Shown here piece after piece: positions 1-8,437 of a stretch of 64,000 nucleotides of DNA. A program made the translations under genes and the position numbers. The notes beneath the pieces were generated by a model. It searched no databases. It saw nothing but the letters and a program-made list of their open reading frames with translations, and was not told where the DNA came from. The stretch is from Chromobacterium rhizoryzae (GTDB lineage: Bacteria; Pseudomonadota; Gammaproteobacteria; Burkholderiales; Chromobacteriaceae), in the NCBI RefSeq assembly GCF_020544465.1, contig NZ_CP066126.1, positions 5,270,001-5,334,000 of the forward strand, in the 5' to 3' direction. Each line of letters begins with the position of its first letter. The stretch's first letter is position 1.

Positions 1-210
1 TACGGCCAGATCGCCGCCGCGGTGGGGCGGCCGCGCGCCGCGCGGGCGGTAGGCAGCGCGGTGGGCGCCAATCCGGTGGCCTGGCTGATTCCCTGCCACC
101 GGGTGATACGCGCCGAGGGCGCTTTGGGCGAATACCGCTGGGGCGCGGAACGCAAGGTGGAGTTGATAGGCTGGGAAGGCGCGGTGATGGCGGGCTTGCA
201 GCCGGCCTAG
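1..210 (+). CDS. ada: Ada-type methylated-DNA--protein-cysteine methyltransferase, C-terminal fragment (5' end outside window)
   Basis: The reading frame is open from the first base and ends in TAG. It carries the PCHRVI active-site motif of O6-alkylguanine-DNA alkyltransferases, whose Cys accepts the alkyl group in a suicide DNA-repair reaction. The tail with EYRWGAERK resembles Ada (RWG.ERK) more than Ogt, which usually has YAGG or YGGG there; a separate Ogt-like gene lies at 51.5 kb. The N-terminal regulatory half expected of Ada would lie upstream of the window, so Ada versus a stand-alone alkyltransferase cannot be settled. Its last four bases overlap the convergent LysR gene. Confidence 0.85.
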   Translation, partial: YGQIAAAVGRPRAARAVGSAVGANPVAWLIPCHRVIRAEGALGEYRWGAERKVELIGWEGAVMAGLQPA

Positions 211-1061
211 ACCGCGAACTGGCCCAGCGCGCGGAAGAACAGCCGGGACAGCAATTCCAGCCCGTCGTCGTCGCGCTGGCGGTAGAGCGCCAGCGGCACC
301 GCCGGCAGCGGCGGCAGGCTGTGTTCCGGCAAGGGCCGCAGCTGCGCGGAGACGGCGTCGGGAAACAGGGCGCCCACGCCCAGGCCCGCTTCCAAGGCCG
401 CTTGCACCGCCAGCTGACTGGTGCTTTCGAAGACGATGCGATAAGGCTGGTCAAGCTGGTGCAAGGCGCGCAGCATCGCGTCGCGCCAGCTGCAGGGCGC
501 GGAGAACATCACCAAGGGCAGGACCTTCGCTTCCGGTTTCACGCCGTCGCGCGCCAACCATTGCAATGGGTATTCCAGCACCCAGCTCGGCGTCCGCTCC
601 AGCCCGCACTGACGCGGGTTGGCGATCAGCAGATCCAGTTCTCCCTGGCGAAAAGCCGGGCTGAGTTCCCGTTCCAGGGCCACCCGCACTTCGAGCTGCC
701 ACTGCGGCTGGGTGGCGGCGAAGTCGGCCAGCACCTGCGGCAGATGACGGCTGATCACATCCTCGATCAGGCCCACCCGGCAACGCCGGGCGGCGGCGGG
801 CGCGGCCGTCGGCTGCATCTGTTCGGTCAGGCTGACGATGCGTTCGGCGTAGGGCAGCAATTGCAGCCCCGCCGCGGTGAGGCTGACGCCGCGCGGAGAG
901 CGTCGCAACAGGGTCTGGCCGCAGTGCTGTTCCAGTTTGCGCAGTTGCAGGCTCAAGGCGGGCTGCGTGCGCCCCAAGTCCGCCGCCGCGCGGTTGATGC
1001 TGCCGTGGCGCGCCACCGTGATCAGCGCGCGCAGCAAACCGGTGTCCAAATCTCCAGTCAT
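207..1061 (-). CDS. LysR-family transcriptional regulator
   Basis: A 284-residue protein of usual LysR length. Residues about 6-65 form the N-terminal winged helix-turn-helix (DTGLLRALITVARHGSINRA ...), followed by the effector-binding domain from about residue 90. It is convergent with the Ada-type gene (4-nt overlap) and divergent from the small EamA permease at 1144, so it may control that permease; this is inference from orientation only. The effector is unknown. Confidence 0.85.
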   Translation of the reverse strand: MTGDLDTGLLRALITVARHGSINRAAADLGRTQPALSLQLRKLEQHCGQTLLRRSPRGVSLTAAGLQLLPYAERIVSLTEQMQPTAAPAAARRCRVGLIEDVISRHLPQVLADFAATQPQWQLEVRVALERELSPAFRQGELDLLIANPRQCGLERTPSWVLEYPLQWLARDGVKPEAKVLPLVMFSAPCSWRDAMLRALHQLDQPYRIVFESTSQLAVQAALEAGLGVGALFPDAVSAQLRPLPEHSLPPLPAVPLALYRQRDDDGLELLSRLFFRALGQFAV

Positions 1062-1143
1062 GATTTTTTCTTATAACAATGCCCTGATTTTTCAGTCTAC
1101 CTATAAGCGGCGGGAAAGTTTAGCCTAGGGACGGATATTTCTC
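1062..1143. promoter_or_regulatory. Divergent LysR / permease control region
   Basis: This 82-bp divergent spacer contains an inverted pair CTTATA (1070-1075) and TATAAG (1102-1107) in an AT-rich stretch. It is a plausible LysR operator and promoter region, but the arms are short and the spacing is larger than a classical T-N11-A site. Confidence 0.3.
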
Positions 1144-1578
1144 ATGAGGCGTTCAAACATGTTCATCGCGGCTTTATTGCTGGCGGTCGCCGGCTCCGTC
1201 GTCTATCACCTGTCGATCAAGCAGGTGCCGGAGGCGGCGAATCCTTTCTTTTCATTGGCGGTCAGTTACGGCGTGGCCATGCTGGTGTGCGTGCTGGGGA
1301 TGTGGTGGCTGCCCGGCGGCGGCCAGCGCGGGCTGGCCGCGCTGAACTGGAGCAGCCTGGGCGTGGCGGCGGGCATTGTCGGCATCGAACTGGGCTTTTT
1401 GCTGGCCTATCGCGCCGGCTGGCATGTCGGCTACGCGGCGCTCAGTTCCAATGTGCTGACCGCGCTGGTGTTGCTGCCGCTGGGCTATCTGCTGTTTCGC
1501 GAACAGCCGTCGCTGGGCAAGCTGGGCGGCATGGCCTTGAGCATGGGCGGGCTGTGGATGATGCTGCGCTTCCGCTGA
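1144..1578 (+). CDS. Small EamA/DMT-type membrane permease (single-domain)
   Basis: The 144-residue protein is very hydrophobic, with about four to five membrane segments, a YHLSIKQVP stretch after the first helix and a closing LFREQPSLGKLGGMALSMGG segment typical of EamA halves. Full-length DMT exporters have two such domains (about 300 residues), so this would have to act as a dimer, like small multidrug-resistance-type or EamA half proteins. Start could be 1144 or the ATG at 1159; the GAGG at 1146-1149 would serve the latter. Substrate unknown. Confidence 0.7.
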   Translation: MRRSNMFIAALLLAVAGSVVYHLSIKQVPEAANPFFSLAVSYGVAMLVCVLGMWWLPGGGQRGLAALNWSSLGVAAGIVGIELGFLLAYRAGWHVGYAALSSNVLTALVLLPLGYLLFREQPSLGKLGGMALSMGGLWMMLRFR

Positions 1579-1616
1579 GCGCCGCCCGGTAGACGGGCGA
1601 CGCTCGGACCACGCCC

Positions 1617-2921
1617 TCAAGCGGCGTTCAGCGGCAGATGGACGGCCAGCTTGAAGCCGTCCGCCTGATCGCAGAACTCCAGCCGGCCGCGGTGTTGCTT
1701 GACCACGCGGCTGACGATGGCGAGGCCGAGGCCGCTGCCGCCGTCGGTGCCGCGGTGTTCGGCCAGCCGTTCGAACGGCGCCAGCGCGGTTTCGCGCAGC
1801 TCGGCCGGAATGCCCTTGCCGTGGTCCAGCACGCTGAGCACAGCGAAGCCGTTGTCTTGTTCGACGCAGACCTCCACCGGCGGCGCGCCGTAGCGGCGCG
1901 CGTTTTCCAGCAGATTGGACAATAAGCGCTCCAGCGCCAGCCCGTCGCCTTGCAGCTCCGGCTCCGCCAGCCGCTTCAGGCGCACGTCCATGCCCTCGCG
2001 GGCGAAGCGCGACACCACGCTGGCGGCGAGGTCGGCCAGCGCCACCGGCTCCAGCCGGGTGGTTTCCTCGGCGCGGGCGAAGTCGATGAACTGGCGGACG
2101 ATCTGCGACAGCTCGTCGATGTCGGCCAGCATATCGTGCTGATCCGGGCTGTCCTGCTGCAGTTCCAGCGAGAGCTTGAGCCGGGTCAGCGGCGTGCGCA
2201 GATCGTGGGACAGGCCGGCCAGCATCAGCCGGCGCTCGCGCGCGGCGCTGTCCAGCGCTTGCGCCATCAGGTTGAAATTATGCGCCAGCACCTTCACCTC
2301 GCGCGGGCCGTCCTCCGGCACCGCGGCCGGCATGGTGCCGGCGGCCAGTTCCCGGCTGGCCAGCACCACGCGGCTGATCGGCCGCGTCACCCGCCAGGCG
2401 ACGACGAAGGCCAGCAGGCTGGCGACGATGGAGGCCAGCAGCGCCGCCTGCATGATGGTGTTGATCGGGCGGTCGCTGTAGCGGCCGAAGGGCAGCACCA
2501 GCCAGTAGGCCTGGTCCAGCACGTGCACATTGACCCAGAGCTCGCTGCGATCGTCGATCTGGGCGTGGCGCACTTCTATCGGCTCGTTGAGGCCGTGCGA
2601 CAGCCGCTGCGCCAGGGTCTCGCCCAGGCGCGGCACGTAGTCGGTGAAATTGACGCCTTGATCGGCGTTGATCGGCAGCAGGCGCGGCAGGCCGGGCCGG
2701 TTGTAGCCGGCCAGGAATTCGGCGCGCTCGGTGTTGGTCATCGCCTCCATCGTGCCTTCCAGGAAGGCCAGGGTGTCCACCGTCTGCGAATACAGCTGCT
2801 TGTCCAGCAGTTTGTGGCGTTCGCCGGCGGCCATCCACAGGGTGACGAACTGGGTGGTCAGCACCACCAGCACCACCAGCACCGCCAGCCGGAAAAACAG
2901 CGAGCCGGTCAGCTTGCGCAC
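1617..2921 (-). CDS. envZ: Sensor histidine kinase EnvZ (osmolarity-type)
   Basis: A 434-residue inner-membrane kinase with a GTG start. A first membrane helix (about residues 8-30), a periplasmic sensor region, a second helix (about 157-177) and a HAMP linker precede the HisKA box GLSHDLRTPLTRL with phospho-acceptor His239. The HATPase domain shows the GKGIP and GGSGLGLAIV boxes. It starts 3 nt after the TAA of ompR, so the two are translationally close and surely co-transcribed. It would phosphorylate OmpR in response to envelope or osmotic conditions. Confidence 0.9.
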   Translation of the reverse strand: MRKLTGSLFFRLAVLVVLVVLTTQFVTLWMAAGERHKLLDKQLYSQTVDTLAFLEGTMEAMTNTERAEFLAGYNRPGLPRLLPINADQGVNFTDYVPRLGETLAQRLSHGLNEPIEVRHAQIDDRSELWVNVHVLDQAYWLVLPFGRYSDRPINTIMQAALLASIVASLLAFVVAWRVTRPISRVVLASRELAAGTMPAAVPEDGPREVKVLAHNFNLMAQALDSAARERRLMLAGLSHDLRTPLTRLKLSLELQQDSPDQHDMLADIDELSQIVRQFIDFARAEETTRLEPVALADLAASVVSRFAREGMDVRLKRLAEPELQGDGLALERLLSNLLENARRYGAPPVEVCVEQDNGFAVLSVLDHGKGIPAELRETALAPFERLAEHRGTDGGSGLGLAIVSRVVKQHRGRLEFCDQADGFKLAVHLPLNAA

Positions 2922-2924
2922 CGC

Positions 2925-3650
2925 TTACTCCCGCGGCGTGCCGTCCGGCACGAACACATAGCCGTAGCCCCATACCGTCTGGATGAAGCGCAGCTGGCTG
3001 TCCCCGCTTTCCAGCGCCTTGCGCAACCGGGAGATATGCACGTCTATGCTGCGGTCCAGCGATTCGCCGTTGCCCTTGCCCAGCGCCATTTCCATCAATT
3101 GCTCGCGGGTCAGCGGCCGGCGCGGATGGCTGACCAGCACCGACAGCACCGCGAATTCCGCGCTGGTCAGCGTCACCGGCTGGCCGGCCTTGCGCAGTTC
3201 CCGCTGGCCCAGATTGAGCACGAATTCGCCGAAGCTCACTTCCTCGTCGGCGTCGTGGCGCGCGCCCAGCGCCGGCGTGGCGTGATGACGGCGCAGCACC
3301 GACTGGATGCGGGCGGTGAGCTCGCGCGGATTGAACGGTTTGGGCAGGTAGTCGTCGGCGCCCATTTCCAGGCCGAGGATGCGGTCGATGTCCTCGCCGC
3401 GCGCGGTGAGCATGATCACCGGAATGGTTTCGCCCTGGGCGCGCAGCCGGCGCACCACGGCCAGTCCGTCCTCGCCCGGCATCATCACGTCCAGCACCAT
3501 CAGGTCCGGACGATTGCGCGCCAGCTTGCGGTCCAGGTCCTTGGAGTCCGGCAGGGCCTCCACCGCGTAGCCTTGCTGGCTCAGATAGCGGGTGAGCAGC
3601 TCGCGCAGCTTGGCGTCGTCGTCGACGACCAGTATCTTATTGTGTTCCAT
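2925..3650 (-). CDS. ompR: Two-component response regulator OmpR
   Basis: A 241-residue OmpR-family regulator. The receiver domain has the acidic pocket (VVDDD) and phospho-acceptor Asp54 in LMVLDVMMPGEDG. The C-terminal winged helix ends with WGYGYVFVPDG, nearly the same as enterobacterial OmpR. It is first in the ompR-envZ operon; a purine-rich AGGAAAAA sits just before the ATG. An inverted repeat TGTTAAG/CTTAACA (3724-3758) lies about 75-110 bp upstream of the ATG and might be a control site. Confidence 0.92.
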   Translation of the reverse strand: MEHNKILVVDDDAKLRELLTRYLSQQGYAVEALPDSKDLDRKLARNRPDLMVLDVMMPGEDGLAVVRRLRAQGETIPVIMLTARGEDIDRILGLEMGADDYLPKPFNPRELTARIQSVLRRHHATPALGARHDADEEVSFGEFVLNLGQRELRKAGQPVTLTSAEFAVLSVLVSHPRRPLTREQLMEMALGKGNGESLDRSIDVHISRLRKALESGDSQLRFIQTVWGYGYVFVPDGTPRE

Positions 3651-3723
3651 GCGATTTTTCCTCGGAGCGGTGTGTCAGCTTAGCGGCTGGCCCCGGGCTG
3701 CGGCAGCGCGCCTGATGAAGATA

Positions 3724-3758
3724 TGTTAAGCCGGTTCCCGCGATCACACACCTTAACA
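3724..3758. promoter_or_regulatory. Inverted repeat upstream of ompR
   Basis: TGTTAAG at 3724-3730 and CTTAACA at 3752-3758 form perfect 7-bp arms 21 bp apart in the roughly 300-bp gap between ompR and the next gene. It could be a regulator site; no known consensus was recognised. The rest of the gap (3651-3949) shows no gene. Confidence 0.3.
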
Positions 3759-3949
3759 AATCAGCGATTGTCGCTCATGTCTGCCTCATGCCGCGAGTCT
3801 AGGCTGCCTAATGAGGCGTTCCGGCGGTTTGGCCGCGGGGAGATGCCTTTGGCATCGGCGGCGCATGGTGTATGCTGTCCGCCCTCGCCGGCCCGGATCT
3901 TGGGACCGGAGCCCTTTACCAGCCCCTTCGACAGGATAAAACAGCTTTC

Positions 3950-4291
3950 ATGACGCGGTTGCCGATTCTTCTCATCTTTGCCTTGCTGCAAGCGCTCGCC
4001 AGCGCGCCGGCCCTGGCGCGAGGGAAGGAGCGCGGCCCCATGCCGCCGGACCTGGAGCCGGCGCCTAGCCGCCGCTGCCAGGCGCGGCCGGATCCGGACT
4101 GCAAGGAATTGCGCCGCCTGCGCAATTTGCGCCTGCGCGAAGCGGTGCAGGACGGCGATTTGCCGCCGGAGCTGATGCATCGCGCGCCGCCGCCGTATTG
4201 GCGGATGAACCCGGACGGCGCCGCGCCGCCGCCGCCGGATCGCGTCAAGCCTCATTTCTGGCGCGACCGCCGCAAACGCGGCTCGGAGTGA
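3950..4291 (+). CDS. Small secreted protein of unknown function, Pro/Arg rich
   Basis: A start at 3950 gives a clean signal peptide (MTRLPILLIFALLQALASAPALA) and a 113-residue precursor. The upstream in-frame ATG at 3872 would bury this signal. The mature part is charged, has two cysteines in RRCQARPDPDCKEL and a proline-rich tail ending in PHFWRDRRKRGSE. The Cys segment resembles PPDCARSANPARCRARAE in the next gene, so the two may be distant relatives. Function not recognised. Confidence 0.65.
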   Translation: MTRLPILLIFALLQALASAPALARGKERGPMPPDLEPAPSRRCQARPDPDCKELRRLRNLRLREAVQDGDLPPELMHRAPPPYWRMNPDGAAPPPPDRVKPHFWRDRRKRGSE

Positions 4292-4617
4292 GTCTCCGAC
4301 GCGTCAAGCCCGGCTGGCGAAGCGGGATTTCTATTGATAAGCTTTGAATAGAGTACGCCAGCCTTTTCATTCCAATTCCAATTCTCATTGCCGGAACGGT
4401 TTGCGGAGCAAAACGATTTCGCCGGCATGAGCCTGGCTGGCCGTCCGCCGCGCCGTTAGCGCGCAGCGTCGTTTTCGCCCAATAAAAGCGGTTCACGCTC
4501 TCGCGAGCGACAAGGCGTTGCGGCTGAGAAAGCGAACAGTACACGCGGCGCATCAGCATTTCGACATTGAGCGGATCGTCAACAGCTGTGCTTAGGCGGG
4601 CGTGGAGATAAGCGGTC
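4292..4617. other. Intergenic gap holding a decayed copy of the dispersed repeat
   Basis: No gene was seen. Bases about 4503-4570 align with the core of the dispersed inverted repeat found complete at 51295-51436: GACAAGGCG, then CTGAG.AAGCG, then a GTAC-containing segment, then CAGCATTTCG. The ends are not recognisable, so it is listed as a relic. Confidence 0.5.
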
Positions 4618-5088
4618 ATGCGCAAGGGGCATGCCTTGAAAAACAATAGGGGATACGGCGCGCTGCGGCGCGCCTGGGGATGGGGGCTGGTCTTGTGCTG
4701 GCTGGCGGACGCGGCGGCGGCGCAATGGGATTGCAGCCGCGCCACCGCGCCGCAGCGCTGCGAGCTGCACCGTCAGGGCACGATGGCCTGCAATGATTTG
4801 CCGGTCAACGGGCGGCACGCCTGCCTGGAATTTTACACGCCGGCCTTGAGCTGCCTGCGCGAGCGCGACGCCAAGCGTTGCGAAGCCTTGCGGGCGGCGC
4901 ACAGCTCTTGCGACGGGCTGGAAGGCAAGGCGCGCCGCGTCTGCATCAACGAGCGGCTGCCGCCGCCGGATTGCGCGCGTTCGGCCAACCCCGCGCGCTG
5001 CCGCGCCCGCGCCGAGGCCGAACTCAAATGCGCCGACCGCGAAATAGCCCAGCGGCTGTGCGTGCGCCAGGCCTTGCAAGCGGAGTGA
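4618..5088 (+). CDS. Small secreted cysteine-rich protein
   Basis: A 156-residue precursor whose N-terminus (about residues 15-35, WGWGLVLCWLADAAAA) looks like a signal peptide. The mature part holds twelve cysteines spaced through charged sequence, suggesting several disulfides and a compact periplasmic or secreted protein. It directly follows the other small secreted protein on the same strand. No family recognised; the Cys pairs (for example RCELHRQGTMAC and DCARSANPARC) hint at an internal repeat. Confidence 0.6.
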   Translation: MRKGHALKNNRGYGALRRAWGWGLVLCWLADAAAAQWDCSRATAPQRCELHRQGTMACNDLPVNGRHACLEFYTPALSCLRERDAKRCEALRAAHSSCDGLEGKARRVCINERLPPPDCARSANPARCRARAEAELKCADREIAQRLCVRQALQAE

Positions 5089-5094
5089 GCGCGT

Positions 5095-6009
5095 TTATTT
5101 AGCCGTGGTCGGATCGAACCACAGGCCGCGGTCGGCGAAAGGCGTGCTGGGCGGCAGGAAGGGGTTGTCGATGCGGATCAGCCGCCGGTGCTTCAGGTCC
5201 AGCCGCTGGATCAGCCCGGCGTGGTATTTCTGGAACAGCCGCTGGTATTCGCCGTTGCGCAGCATCAGCCGCATGCCCTGTTCCACGCGTTGCGCCAGCT
5301 TCTGCCCTTCCGCGTCGCGGCCGAACCAGAAATAGGTGGGCAGCGGGTAGTACAGCAATAAAGACCGCTCCAGCGCGATATGCTTGTATTGCGGCTGGTA
5401 AACGCGGATCTCCTCCTCCACTTCCGCCACGCCGCGCGAGAACGCGTCGCCCAGACCGCGTTCCAGCATGCGGAACAGGCCTTCGTAATTGGGGTCGGTC
5501 ACCACGGTCAGGCCGGCTTGCTTGAGGATGGCGTTGTCGCCCCAGCCATCCCCCTGGATGACGCTGAAACGGCGCAAGTCGGCCAGACCCGTCACCGCGT
5601 CGAAATCCGCTTGCCGCGCGTCGCGGATCAGCAGCACGCGATAGCCGAGCAGGCCGCGGTCTATCGGAATCCGCACCGGCAGATAGCGGCGTTCGTAGTC
5701 GCGGTTGGTTTCGCGGATCACCACATTGAGCCGGCCGCGCGGGTGGCCCAGTTCCTGCAGCTGGCGGGCTTCGTTCATCCGCGGCGCGAAGCGCAGGCTG
5801 TAATCTCCCCAACGCGGGCGGGTGGCGTCCAGCGCCGCGCGCAGAATCGCCCAGTGATAGTCGTAGCGCTCGTCGGCGGGGGTTTCCGGCGCGTGGCCGA
5901 CGTAGATCATTCCGGCCGCCTGAACGGACGGGGACATGCCGCCGGCCAAGGCGATGAGGACGGCCAGCCAGCAGCCGGCCAGCCGGCGAAGGAATAGGGA
6001 TTGCCGCAT
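5095..6009 (-). CDS. Periplasmic amino-acid-type substrate-binding protein (family 3)
   Basis: The start at 6009 gives MRQSLFLRRLAGCWLAVLIA, a standard signal peptide ending near VQAA; the open frame continues far upstream only as antisense of the racemase. The 304-residue product has the layout of ABC-type solute-binding proteins (SBP_bac_3). No permease or ATPase is next to it, so it is an orphan binding protein or a sensor-like periplasmic protein. Ligand unknown. Its end is 6 nt from the stop of the convergent Cys-rich gene. Confidence 0.8.
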   Translation of the reverse strand: MRQSLFLRRLAGCWLAVLIALAGGMSPSVQAAGMIYVGHAPETPADERYDYHWAILRAALDATRPRWGDYSLRFAPRMNEARQLQELGHPRGRLNVVIRETNRDYERRYLPVRIPIDRGLLGYRVLLIRDARQADFDAVTGLADLRRFSVIQGDGWGDNAILKQAGLTVVTDPNYEGLFRMLERGLGDAFSRGVAEVEEEIRVYQPQYKHIALERSLLLYYPLPTYFWFGRDAEGQKLAQRVEQGMRLMLRNGEYQRLFQKYHAGLIQRLDLKHRRLIRIDNPFLPPSTPFADRGLWFDPTTAK

Positions 6010-6246
6010 CGGAATAACCTCGAGATGGCGCGCGGAAGCTGCGCGCCGCCCCTTCATGATGGATAGCCGCGCCGCGCCGCGCAAGGGCCGCTCGCCGTTG
6101 CCGGGTTTGCGCGCAGTCAAGCGCTTATGCAAAACCAGGACTAGCAGTGAATATTCATATCGACATGAATATATCTGCCTCCTATCATCTCCCGGATGCC
6201 GGAACGGCCTTGTCGGCAAGCGGCATTCACACTCGGGGGACGATTT

Positions 6247-7476
6247 ATGCAATTCAAGAAAACACTGCTGGCCTTGTCGCTGGGCCTGGCCCTGGCGCCC
6301 GCGCTGACCATGGCGGCGCCGCCGTTGACCGCGGCCAACAGCGGCTCCACCGCGGAAGCGGCGCGCGGCAACGCCTGGCTGGAAATCGACAAGGCGGCGC
6401 TGGATCACAATCTGGCCGAACTCAAGCGCCTGGTGGGCGCCGACACCAAGGTGTGCGCCATTTTGAAGGCGGACGCCTACGGCCACGGCATCGCCAACGT
6501 GATGCCGTCCATCATCGCCCAGGGCATTCCCTGCGTGGGCATCGCCAGCAATGAAGAGGCCCGCGTGGCCCGCGCCAGCGGCTATAAGGGCGTGGTGGCG
6601 CGCGTGCGCAGCGCCACGCAGGAAGAGATAGCGGACGGCCTGCAATACGATATGCAAGAGCTGGTGGGCAATTTGGAACTGGCGCGCCAGGCGTCCGCGC
6701 TGGCCAAGCGCCAGGGCAAGATGCTGCAAATCCATCTGGCCATCAACTCCGCCGGCATCAGCCGCAACGGCGTGGAGTTGGCCAGCAAGCAAGGCCGCCG
6801 CGACGCGCTGGCCATGCTCAAGCTGCCCAATCTGCAAGTGGTGGGCATCATGACTCACTTCCCGGTGGAGGATAAGGCCGACGTGGAAAAAGGCCTGGCG
6901 GCCTTCAAGCAGGAAAGCGCCTGGCTGATCAAGGCGGGCGGCCTGGACCGCAGCAAGATCACCCTGCACTGCGCCAACAGCTTCGCCACGCTGGAAGTGC
7001 CGGAAGCGCGGCTGGACATGGTGCGTCCGGGCGGCGCCATCTTCGGCGACACCGTGCCCAGCCATACCGAATATCTGCGCGTGATGGCCTTCAAATCGCG
7101 CGTGGCGGCGGTGAACCGCTATCCGGCCGGCAACACCGTCGGCTACGACCGCACTTACACCCTGAAGCGCGAGTCCTTGCTGGCCAATATCCCGGTCGGC
7201 TATTCCGACGGCTATCGCCGCGCCTTCACCAATAAGGCGCATGTGCTGATCAACGGCCAGCGCGCGCCGGTGGTGGGCAAGGTGTCGATGAATACGCTGA
7301 TGGTGGACGTGACCGAGATTCCGGGCGCCAAGATCGGCGACGAGGTGGTGTTGTTCGGCAAGCAGGGCAAGGGCGAAATCGGCGCCGCCGAGCTGGAGGA
7401 CATCAACGGCGCCTTGCTGGCCGACCTGTACACGGTGTGGGGCAATTCCAACCCCAAATTGCTGGTGAACCGCTAG
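6247..7476 (+). CDS. Periplasmic broad-specificity amino acid racemase (alanine racemase fold)
   Basis: A 409-residue PLP enzyme. The PLP lysine is Lys74 in the KADAYGHG motif; the second catalytic tyrosine lies in the C-terminal domain. Unlike biosynthetic alanine racemases it has an N-terminal signal peptide (MQFKKTLLALSLGLALAPAL ... MAA), as in the Bsr/BAR group that makes non-canonical D-amino acids in the periplasm. The start at 6247 is chosen because it begins the signal; an in-frame ATG at 6196 adds an unlikely leader. D-amino acids released this way can edit peptidoglycan; which substrates it prefers cannot be read from sequence. Confidence 0.88.
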   Translation: MQFKKTLLALSLGLALAPALTMAAPPLTAANSGSTAEAARGNAWLEIDKAALDHNLAELKRLVGADTKVCAILKADAYGHGIANVMPSIIAQGIPCVGIASNEEARVARASGYKGVVARVRSATQEEIADGLQYDMQELVGNLELARQASALAKRQGKMLQIHLAINSAGISRNGVELASKQGRRDALAMLKLPNLQVVGIMTHFPVEDKADVEKGLAAFKQESAWLIKAGGLDRSKITLHCANSFATLEVPEARLDMVRPGGAIFGDTVPSHTEYLRVMAFKSRVAAVNRYPAGNTVGYDRTYTLKRESLLANIPVGYSDGYRRAFTNKAHVLINGQRAPVVGKVSMNTLMVDVTEIPGAKIGDEVVLFGKQGKGEIGAAELEDINGALLADLYTVWGNSNPKLLVNR

Positions 7477-7524
7477 CGCCGGTTCAAGGCCGCGCGCGTT
7501 TTGAATAGGCGCTGAGCCTGGCCG

Positions 7525-7550
7525 CGCCGCCGCCGTTCGCGGCGGCGGCG
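7525..7550 (+). terminator. Terminator after the racemase
   Basis: A perfect 11-bp GC stem closed by a TTCG tetraloop (arms 7525-7535 and 7540-7550). The following T tract is weak. Confidence 0.6.
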
Positions 7551-7628
7551 TGTGAGTCTTCACAGTCTGCTGGCGAATTTCCCTGGTTTGGACTTAGATG
7601 AATCATGTTCACGCATCAGGAGTGCGCC

Positions 7629-7922
7629 ATGCAGTTCGACGAAGTTCGCCCAGAGCATTTCACCACGCTGTCCCGCAACCCGTTTCCGCATATTCTGATC
7701 GACCGGGCATTGCAGCAGATCGCCGGCGGCAGCGCCGATGGCTCGCAGTTCCGCAAGGACGTGCTGGCCGCGGCGGGCTGGAGCCATGGCGGGCTGACGC
7801 CGTTCGGCAAGTATCCGGCCGACGCCTGCGTGGCGTTCAACCGCATCCGCAAGGTTCTGGAAGTGACCCAGGAGCCTGGCGCGATTCTGGCGGAGCTGGA
7901 GAAGGACGCGCCCACGGTCTGA
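7629..7922 (+). CDS. Conserved-looking hypothetical protein, 97 residues
   Basis: The ATG at 7629 has CAGGAG (7617-7622) six bases upstream and is preferred over the in-frame ATG at 7605. The soluble product (MQFDEVRPEHFTTL ... LEKDAPTV) has no signal or membrane segment and no motif I recognise. A clear terminator follows 20 nt after the stop, so it is likely a monocistronic gene. Confidence 0.65.
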   Translation: MQFDEVRPEHFTTLSRNPFPHILIDRALQQIAGGSADGSQFRKDVLAAAGWSHGGLTPFGKYPADACVAFNRIRKVLEVTQEPGAILAELEKDAPTV

Positions 7923-7943
7923 AGCTCGGCGCGCATCATGCAA

Positions 7944-7967
7944 AAGCCCGCCTGTCGGCGGGCTTTG
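7944..7967. terminator. Bidirectional terminator between convergent genes
   Basis: AAAGCCCGCC (7944-7953) pairs with GGCGGGCTTT (7958-7967) around a four-base loop. It lies between the convergent 97-residue gene and the YdcH gene and has A/T flanks that could serve both strands. Confidence 0.75.
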
Positions 7968-7989
7968 TTCTTGCGCGCAGCCGCCGGAT

Positions 7990-8205
7990 CTAGCCGGCGG
8001 CCTTTCTCAGGATGATGTACAGCTCATCCTTCAGCCGCAGTTTTTCCTTTTTCAGGGTTTCGATTTCGAAGTCGACGGAAGGCTCGATGCGCGCTTCCAT
8101 ATTCTTGATCTTCTGGTCCAGGTCGTTGTGTTTGTTGAACAGGCGGGTGAAGTGCTCGTCTTCGGTTTTCAGCTTGCTGATCAGTTCGCGGTATTCGGGA
8201 AACAT
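7990..8205 (-). CDS. YdcH-family (DUF465) small coiled-coil protein
   Basis: A 71-residue, strongly helical protein: FPEYRELISKLKTEDEHFTR followed by NKHNDLDQKIKN and a Lys/Glu-rich second helix. Length and the LFNKHNDLDQKI motif are those of the YdcH/DUF465 family. Function in the family is not established. Confidence 0.85.
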   Translation of the reverse strand: MFPEYRELISKLKTEDEHFTRLFNKHNDLDQKIKNMEARIEPSVDFEIETLKKEKLRLKDELYIILRKAAG

Positions 8206-8395
8206 GGGCGACTCCTTGGGCGGGTGGATACATGGAGCGGCTGACGACGCGGACCCGGGCGAAGCCTAAGGGCAAAGACAGCGGCCGTCAGCGATCAGAT
8301 ACTGCCAAACCATGCTAACACCGCGCGGCGACGAAGGTTATTGATCCAGAGCAGACACCCACCCTTAGGCCAGCCGGGCGCGGCAAGGCGCGCTC

Positions 8396-8437
8396 AGAGT
8401 CTGTTCAACGCCGTATCGCCGAAGCGCGGCAGGTTCT
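8396..8437. repeat. Internally deleted copy of the dispersed inverted repeat
   Basis: AGAGTCTGTTCAACG at the left and GGCAGGTTCT at the right match the two ends of the dispersed repeat, joined by CCGTATCGCCGAAGCGC, which matches sub-terminal sequence of the 51295-51436 copy. The central hairpin core is missing. Its right-hand base is within the TGA stop of the gene at 8437-9204. Confidence 0.6.

Noticed and set aside
1950..3683. 577-residue plus-strand open frame opposite envZ-ompR
   Set aside because: Antisense shadow; the minus-strand genes have full kinase and regulator motifs.
6010..7563. N-terminal extension of the binding-protein frame across the racemase
   Set aside because: The real start with a signal peptide is at 6009; the extension is antisense to the racemase gene.
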